Shown here one piece after another: positions 46,350 to 64,000 of a stretch of 64,000 nucleotides of DNA. Under the pieces are notes generated by a model. It was not told where the DNA came from and made no database searches. It worked only from the letters and a program-made list of their open reading frames with translations. Within the stretch, counting starts at the first letter, position 1; each line of letters begins with the position of its first letter. Both the position numbers and the translations under genes were made by a program. Source of the DNA: Megalobrama amblycephala (Eukaryota > Chordata > Actinopteri > Cypriniformes > Xenocyprididae); assembly GCF_018812025.1 (NCBI RefSeq), contig NC_063053.1, positions 11,215,623 to 11,279,622 on the forward strand, read 5' to 3'.

Positions 46350-46691
46350 AAGGCCACTTACACTGGTCAGAAGTTTGCGGTCTTTTTTTTTTTTTTTAAA
46401 GGAAATTTATTTGGTTTTATTCAGCAAGGATGCATTAACTTGATCAAAAGTGACAGTTAAGACATGTTACAAAAGATTTCTATTTCAAATAAATGCCATC
46501 ACATGAATAAATTACATTTTAAAATGTATTCAAATAGAAAAAAAGGTATTTTAAATTAATAATATTTCACAATATTACTGTTTTTACTGTATTTTTGATT
46601 AAATAAATGCATCCTTGTTGAACTTAAGAGACCTCTTTCAAAATCACATTAAAAAACACTTTCCGACCCTAAACATTTAAATGGTAGTGTA
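46350..46691 (-). mobile_element. MITE C fragment, inverted
   Basis: It contains TTTTATTCAGCAAGGATGCA, TTACAAAAGATTTCTATTTC and AATATTTCACAATATTACTG. It ends CCCTAAACATTTAAATGGTA. Confidence 0.65.
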
Positions 46692-46842
46692 TATGACTTA
46701 ATTAATCTTTTTTATTTATTATTTGAGTATTATTAATATTTTGTGTATAATAAAGTGTTCTAGGCTATGTGAGGGTACATCATTTTAAAGTTTCATTTCT
46801 TTAAGTGTAAAGCTGTTTTTAAGTGACTAAAATATGTTAAAC

Positions 46843-47339
46843 TTAAAGTGGTACTTCAGCGCTGCTAAAATGGACTTTCAATAAAACTTTGGTGCCTGTA
46901 CTGTAGAAAGGGAAAAATATTTTTTTGAAATCAGTGCCTGACTAGAGAACAGAAAAAAAATGCTGTTGCAAAAAAACCTTCAACACCCATAATGCACTAG
47001 GCCACTCTCACCAGTCTGCTATGGATACGCTTACCGGAGTCAAATACCGCCTTGCTTTAGTAGGAAATACTTCTTAGCAAACTTTTAGTCATAATGGTGT
47101 CGACTTGTATTGTTACTGTGCAAGAGTTCAAAGAGTAAACGTTTTCACGAAAGCCCTGAAGCTGTCAAAAGTGCACCCGATGATGCGTTTTGCATCATCA
47201 TGCTGACTTTTGCTGACAAATAAATGTGAATTTCTCGGTCCAGGTAACACGGAAAACGAGTAGCCTAATCATTGTTCATTATACTACAGACATTGTAACT
47301 ATACAAAGCTGGTTGAAAATAGGCAAAGTTACACTTTAA
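46843..47339 (+). mobile_element. TTAA-flanked element with THAP-like remnant (Kolobok-type candidate)
   Basis: TTAA occurs at 46843-46846 and 47336-47339, with short inverted ends TTAAAGTGG / ACACTTTAA. From about 47095, MVSTCIVT then, one base shifted, CKSSKSKRFHESPEAVKSAP and DDAFC can be read. This resembles the start of a THAP zinc finger. TTAA targets together with a THAP domain are features of Kolobok transposons. Confidence 0.5.
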
Positions 47340-47999
47340 GTAAAATCTCAATAAAATGACACTATTGAAATGTGGAAATATTGAGGAAATTTAATTTATA
47401 TAACTTTTCTTACTGCATTGTAAAATCAATGGCTGAATTACAAAAACATTAATGACAAGTAAATGAAATCACAAGCAAATCCTGATCTTTTTTTTTTTTA
47501 ATTAAAAAGCATAAAAAACTACATCATTAGCACACAATGAAGGAACAAAAGAGCATATTTCAGAACCAAAATTGCAAACATACAATGAGTGAAAAAGACA
47601 ATTTGTTCTACAGGAGTGTGTTGTGCTTTTTAGCTCTTTCGGCATGATTATAATCTGTGCATTTTACAAACATCACAGACTCGCGGCCCTCAGTGATATT
47701 CACTTCACTGGCAACATTTGGGATGTGTTCCAAAACATATTGAGCTTCGCTGCTGCCCACATAGACATCTGCCTTTAAATAACTGAATGCTTTACACGGG
47801 CATAAATAAGCCACTTACTTTTTGTTACAGCCTCCGTGCTCTCTATGTAGGAAGCTCACTAGGTTTTGGAACAGAGCCTTGGCGTCAACAGACTGTTCAA
47901 TGCAACACAAAATAAAAATCATTATTGATAGTGGAAATAAATAGATACGTCTTTGGTCTTATTTTGGGCCTGATTTGGATTCTTGATCCATCTCAATCA
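47340..47999. other. intergenic DNA with a minus-strand 68-codon frame
   Basis: 47814-47608 (minus) reads PCKAFSYLKADVYVG, EAQYVLEHIPNVASEVNI and KCTDYNHAERAKKHNTLL. The composition is protein-like, but the family is unknown. Possibly a transposon fragment. Confidence 0.3.
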
Positions 48000-48390
48000 T
48001 AATCAACAATCACAACAAACACATAAGATGAGACGGCAGGATTTGATATCCACAGACATTAATAGATCCAGACTGAGAGAATCATTAAACGATACTTCAG
48101 AATTGCAGAAGCAAATGTTTCCCATAGCACGGGATTCTATTACCCAGAAGTCCTCGCAGGAGAGAATAGACTCCCGCGTGTAACTAGACCAGCTCACATT
48201 TTGAATCCGTCTTTCCTGTAGCCTGCAGCTTTAGGCAATAATCAAGGGGAGGCACAATGGGAAGGAAAATAACCGCCGCCATAAAGGCATCAAAGCGGCC
48301 GTGAATCAAGCTGAACACGGGCACTTCTGCTTGGATAACAAGGCCTGAAGGATGACCACTGATTGCGAAAGGAGATATGGATCTCTTCAT
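48000..48390. other. non-repetitive patch, candidate conserved non-coding element
   Basis: 48020-48380 is balanced in base composition and lacks repeats. It contains stretches such as AACCGCCGCCATAAAGGCAT and AAAGCGGCCGTGAATCAAGC. It sits about 2 kb beyond the runx3 stop. It is not coding in any convincing frame. Confidence 0.3.
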
Positions 48391-49499
48391 CTATCTTTCT
48401 ACTTGTTTCCTTTGCTCTTTTGGGTCTCTTTGCCCTCAGGTAAAGGCAGCAGGTGTGAGCATGGGAAAAACCTCTGGGTTATGGGCTGAAATATTCACTT
48501 ACACCTGTTACGTGAATGTGTGTGTATGTGTGTGTGTGCCATGGCCACTTTACCTTCCTTGTATGAGCATGTGCATGGTTTTGTTATTCAAATAATCGAG
48601 ACCGATCTCCTTTCAAACGTGCCCAATTATTATCTCCGATTTCAGTCATTCCAAGAACAAGGTAGGAAAAATAGACATATAATGTAGGTGCTTAGAGCAA
48701 CATATTTTTCACACTTTACAGACGTCGTTGACAACAGGTGATTGTTGGACTCTTTGGCTTGTGAGGGTTGAGGTCTTTCAGGCAGTATGACTAAATATCA
48801 TGTGGAACTCAATCTGGTAAGAATGTCTCCATTATGTGGTTTACAAGGACATATAACCTCTTAAATAAATGTTTTAGTGCATTAAAGCTGCATTGGAAAA
48901 ACATAGACATTACATTAAAATTTGTTTTGTATAATTTAGAAAGAATATATTACAGTAGCACAACTTCCAATTTTATATTAAAACAAAGATTAAAAAAGAA
49001 ACTGAAAAAGAATAATAATAAAAAAGAAATACGAAATGTTTGACCCGGAACAGACCTGGAACAGACCTGAAATAGGAACGCATCCACTTTGGCTCAAATA
49101 AATAAAAAAAAAATAAAAATAAAATAAAACTGAGCGCAAACTGATCAGAATCGTTTTAAGAAACTGCTAAGTCATAAAAAGCGATCAACACTGAGAAAAA
49201 AAAAAAAAAAAGATTACTCTAAAAACGATTCCAAAAAAGATGAGTCGCCACAAGTTCAAAGACAAATGAATTGTTTGTGATTTTGATGCAAAGCAAGAAA
49301 CCAATAAAAAAAAAAATCAAATCAAACACCTGTCTGTCTTTGGAATATAGACACTCTTTCACGTTTCTACAAATCGAGAACCCATAGCTAAAGGGTGAAT
49401 CTCACAAAAACACGTCCAGTTCACATTTTTCCCCAAAATCAAAATAAAAAAAATGTTTGCATAAAAAAATTATGCCTATGTTTTTGTAAAAGTAAATGA
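48391..49499. other. intergenic or runx3 UTR-proximal DNA
   Basis: A-rich tracts at 49000-49020, 49103-49130 and 49197-49212. No gene is seen. Confidence 0.4.
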
Positions 49500-50381
49500 T
49501 TTGCAAATTAAATTATGCATCTTTTATTTTTATTTTTGCATTACAATAAGAATCTGGGGGTCAAATGTGCTTCATTTTGATAAAAAATGCAAAATATGAT
49601 TTTTCATTTCTCAATAAACATGACCTGGATATGTTCCTGACAAGTTTTGTGATTCACCCTTTGTGATTTTTTTTTTTTTTTTTTTTTTTCTCTCAATGAA
49701 AAACCCATTGGCATAACATCTCACAAAGCTCACATTGACACACATTTGTATTATACACATCTTACCATTTCAAGACTATTTCAGCATTTTTGGAAAGTAC
49801 CTGAAAGTCGAGGGTGACATTTTTGGTATATTTACAAAGTTAAAAGTCCCACAGTCCTGCAGCTCCGTGAAGCTCTTTTATACTGTCTGCATGACAAACG
49901 CTTCGTGGTTGCAAAGCACTCTGGGAATTACAGCTTTCAGGCAGATTGGTTTGTAAGGCTGGATAAATTGTCTGTTTTCAGTTACAGGCCCATCAAAATA
50001 TGTCCATGAAGCACCTGCTTTTCTTTTCTTTGGTTTGTTCAGCTTTTTCAGTAACAAAAAAGTCGCTGATATATTACTATGGAGCCTTTCCTTATTTTTT
50101 ATGATAATTTTTTACTCTTTCTATATACACATCAATTTCCTGTGAGACCTGTGTCCTCCTTCAGTTTTGATCAATGGAGGTCAGTTTCTGTGCCGTATAG
50201 AGCGTCCAGAGCAAAAGGTCAACAGTCAGTTAACTCATTTCTGGTCATTTGATCACATTGGTTGTCTTAGAAGCGATTGACGTCATAGAAGGACAAAGAA
50301 ACATAAAACGATCAAACATGCATGACTTTCACCTTTCTCTTAATTTTGACCTCTTCTGTCAGTCTTTCCGCACACTATTTC
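49500..50381 (-). other. runx3: probable runx3 3' UTR (extent uncertain)
   Basis: Non-coding sequence after the runx3 stop. The first clear minus-strand AATAAA-type signals are the overlapping TTTATTTTTATT at about 49522-49534. The 49800-49960 stretch looks less repetitive and may be conserved UTR. The UTR could extend further left. Confidence 0.35.
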
Positions 50382-62004
<11,623 letters not shown>

Positions 62005-62410
62005 CTGTAGAAAGATGGAGAGAAATACAATGGGTTATTAGAATGAGAATGAACCTGAACATAATTTTGGTAAAGACAATTGATAGTAAACACACTTATT
62101 TGAAGTAAATCAAGCCAGAAATGTGAAATGCTTCAATTTAATGACTAATTCAGTTATCTTGACTATATGGTTATGCATTACTGTAAACATTCCCTCTCTG
62201 GAATCATGCACATACTACATGAAAGTTACTATGCCAGTAAGAAATTTTGTCACAGTAGTCTCATACATAATTAATATAATTTCCATAACATTAATTTACA
62301 GAACACGCCCTTTCTCTTTATAAAAAGGCCAGATTTTCATATAGCAATTAAAATACACAGGCAGCTGCCTTCTAACTAACTTATGGAACCTGATTTGGAA
62401 CACTTTACAT

Positions 62411-63617
62411 ACACTCTAAAAATTGCTGAGTTAAAAACAACCAAAGATAGACAAACCCAGCGGTTGGGTTAAATGTTTGCCCAGCCTGCTAGATAGGGTT
62501 GGGTACCATTCACATTTTAACCTGCACCGATAACAGTATCGGTACCTAAAATTCGGTGCCGGTACCCAAAGGTACCTTTTTTCGGTACTTTACTCTCTGT
62601 GTAATAACAAAAACATTTATTTCAGTTAAAAAAAAGTCCAAAACACTCAATTTCAACATTTTTTTTTATTTATTTAGAAATTTTATACACAAGACAATGT
62701 GTGTGCTGTAGTATGCGTGAGAACGCATTACAGCAGAGAATTCAAATGTCACGAAAGTTTTTTCCGTTTCTCGCGCTGTTCTTTACTTCTGCTGTTCAGC
62801 GTTCCGTTCGGACACATGTGCCATGAGTGTATGTTTCCTCAACACAGTAGCACAAAAGTGTTGTTTCATTTTCACGATGCTGTCAGATCTGGAGTTTGAC
62901 TAACACATGGAAAATATGACTGTGACAATATTTAGTAGGCTATGGAACAACATGCGGAGCGCGCATGAGAAAGATTTCTGCGCGGAATGCCGCGATAAGA
63001 TCAACAACACTCGCAACGCGGATGATATATCATAACGGACTGGAGAAAGCACGTCTCAAGTTTTTATGGACATATTGCAAATAGCGTTGTCTCAGTCTGC
63101 ATCTAGTTTTGTGAAATGTAACCACACTTCAGAACGCTTAGCCACTGGCCTATGTGTTCTGTCTGAACAAGTTGCATGGGTGACGTCGCATGGTCTCTCT
63201 CTCTTTTTCTCTAGCATACCTCTCGTGCCCAGATGCGTTCTCAGGTACTGAAATTTGTCACCGATTGATTTAATGTGAATCGGTACTCGGTAGTACTGAT
63301 GTAATTCAGTCGGTACCCTTAAAAGTACAGAGTTTGGTACCCAACCCTACTGCTAGGTAGTTTTAATTAACTCAACTATTTTTTTTAAAAATTACTGTAT
63401 TGCTTGCTTGCTATGTTGGAAATTAACATTTATCATTTATTAACATTTATTAACAAGTCTTATGAATAATAATTAAACAATGAACATATATTAAATTGCT
63501 TATTAATAAATGTTCAACAAATTGGTTAAATGAAACACAAACGTTTAACCCAACCGCTGGGTTTGTCCATTTTCAACCCAACATGGGTTGTTTTTAACCA
63601 AGCATTTTTAGAGTGTA
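62411..63617. mobile_element. DNA transposon with ACACTCTAAAAA ends (Tc1/mariner-like target), host of a nested hAT
   Basis: The left end ACACTCTAAAAATTGCTGAG...AAACCCAGCGGTTGGGTTAA is inverted at the right (TAACCCAACCGCTGGGTTT...TTTTTAGAGTGT). TA adjoins both ends. It has no ORF and lies in a runx3 intron. Confidence 0.75.
62494..63349. mobile_element. 856-bp non-autonomous hAT element
   Basis: It starts TAGGGTTGGGTACC and ends GGTACCCAACCCTA. It is flanked by the 8-bp sites CTGCTAGA (62486-62493) and CTGCTAGG (63350-63357). The 8-bp duplication and TAGGG end are typical of hAT. The subterminal regions are full of GGTACC/CGGTAC motifs. No transposase is seen. Confidence 0.85.
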
Positions 63618-63846
63618 GGCAGTAACTCACACAGGAACAAGCACACTCACAAATTATTCCAATAAAATTTCACAGTAGCGTTTCGCAAAGCTAACAACAT
63701 CATGTTCTAATAAGCATAAAAATACACAAATATTGGGTAAACGGTCTGGAAAGGAGCTTATGGCTTTCAGACAGAGCTGTGTACTCAGTCGTGACTCACG
63801 TAATGCTTGATGATCCACAGAGGAAATCACCAAGAAAACCTTGCTA

Positions 63847-63908
63847 TGAGTGTGTGTGTGTGTGTGTGTTTATCACTGACAATAAGTTGCCATCCAACTT
63901 CAATAGCC

Positions 63909-63944
<36 letters not shown>

Positions 63945-63960
63945 ATCATCATCATCATCA
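63847..63960. repeat. (GT)n, (CA)n and (CAT)n microsatellites
   Basis: GT units at 63848-63870, CA units at 63914-63942 and CAT/ATC units at 63943-63960. Confidence 0.93.
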
Positions 63961-64000
63961 TATGTGTAGTCTGGTCAGCTCTAATGGATGAGTTTAATGT

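Overview
The window reads as nuclear DNA of a ray-finned fish, most likely a cyprinid (carp, goldfish or zebrafish relatives). It is AT-rich, its genes are split by long introns, and it is crowded with CA, TA and GATA microsatellites and with short foldback transposons of the kind abundant in cyprinids (ends such as TTAAAGGGTTAGTTCACCC or TCCAAAAGTTTGG). There is no bacterial or viral gene organisation. The species cannot be fixed from the sequence alone.

Two protein-coding genes can be reconstructed, both on the minus strand. (1) chp1, calcineurin B homologous protein 1, is complete in seven coding exons between 25601 (ATG) and 4724 (stop). The exons splice in phase at canonical sites into a 195-residue EF-hand protein, the length of human CHP1. 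Its 3' UTR probably continues to about 1970. (2) The 3' part of a RUNX transcription factor gene, best matched to runx3, lies between 62004 and 50382. Three coding exons are present: the post-Runt exon, a 72-nt exon and the terminal exon ending in VWRPY. The Runt-domain exons lie beyond the right edge. Transcription runs from right to left, so runx3 is upstream of chp1, with about 25 kb between them.

Layout: 1-1970, flank with repeats; 1970-25601, chp1 with transposon-filled introns; 25602-26000, chp1 promoter side; 26600-50380, intergenic DNA holding MITEs, LINE remnants (27940-30050 and 43510-44820), a 750-bp GATA microsatellite and a few unexplained non-repetitive patches; 50382-64000, the runx3 3' half.

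The two proteins have separate jobs: CHP1 is a cytosolic and membrane Ca2+ sensor that supports Na+/H+ exchangers, and RUNX3 is a nuclear transcription factor. No cooperative system is evident. The most interesting observations are a frame-neutral 72-nt runx3 exon that resembles the small alternative exon of RUNX2, several readable nested transposon insertions with target duplications, TTAA-flanked elements of which one carries a THAP-like remnant, and a 50-bp perfect inverted repeat.
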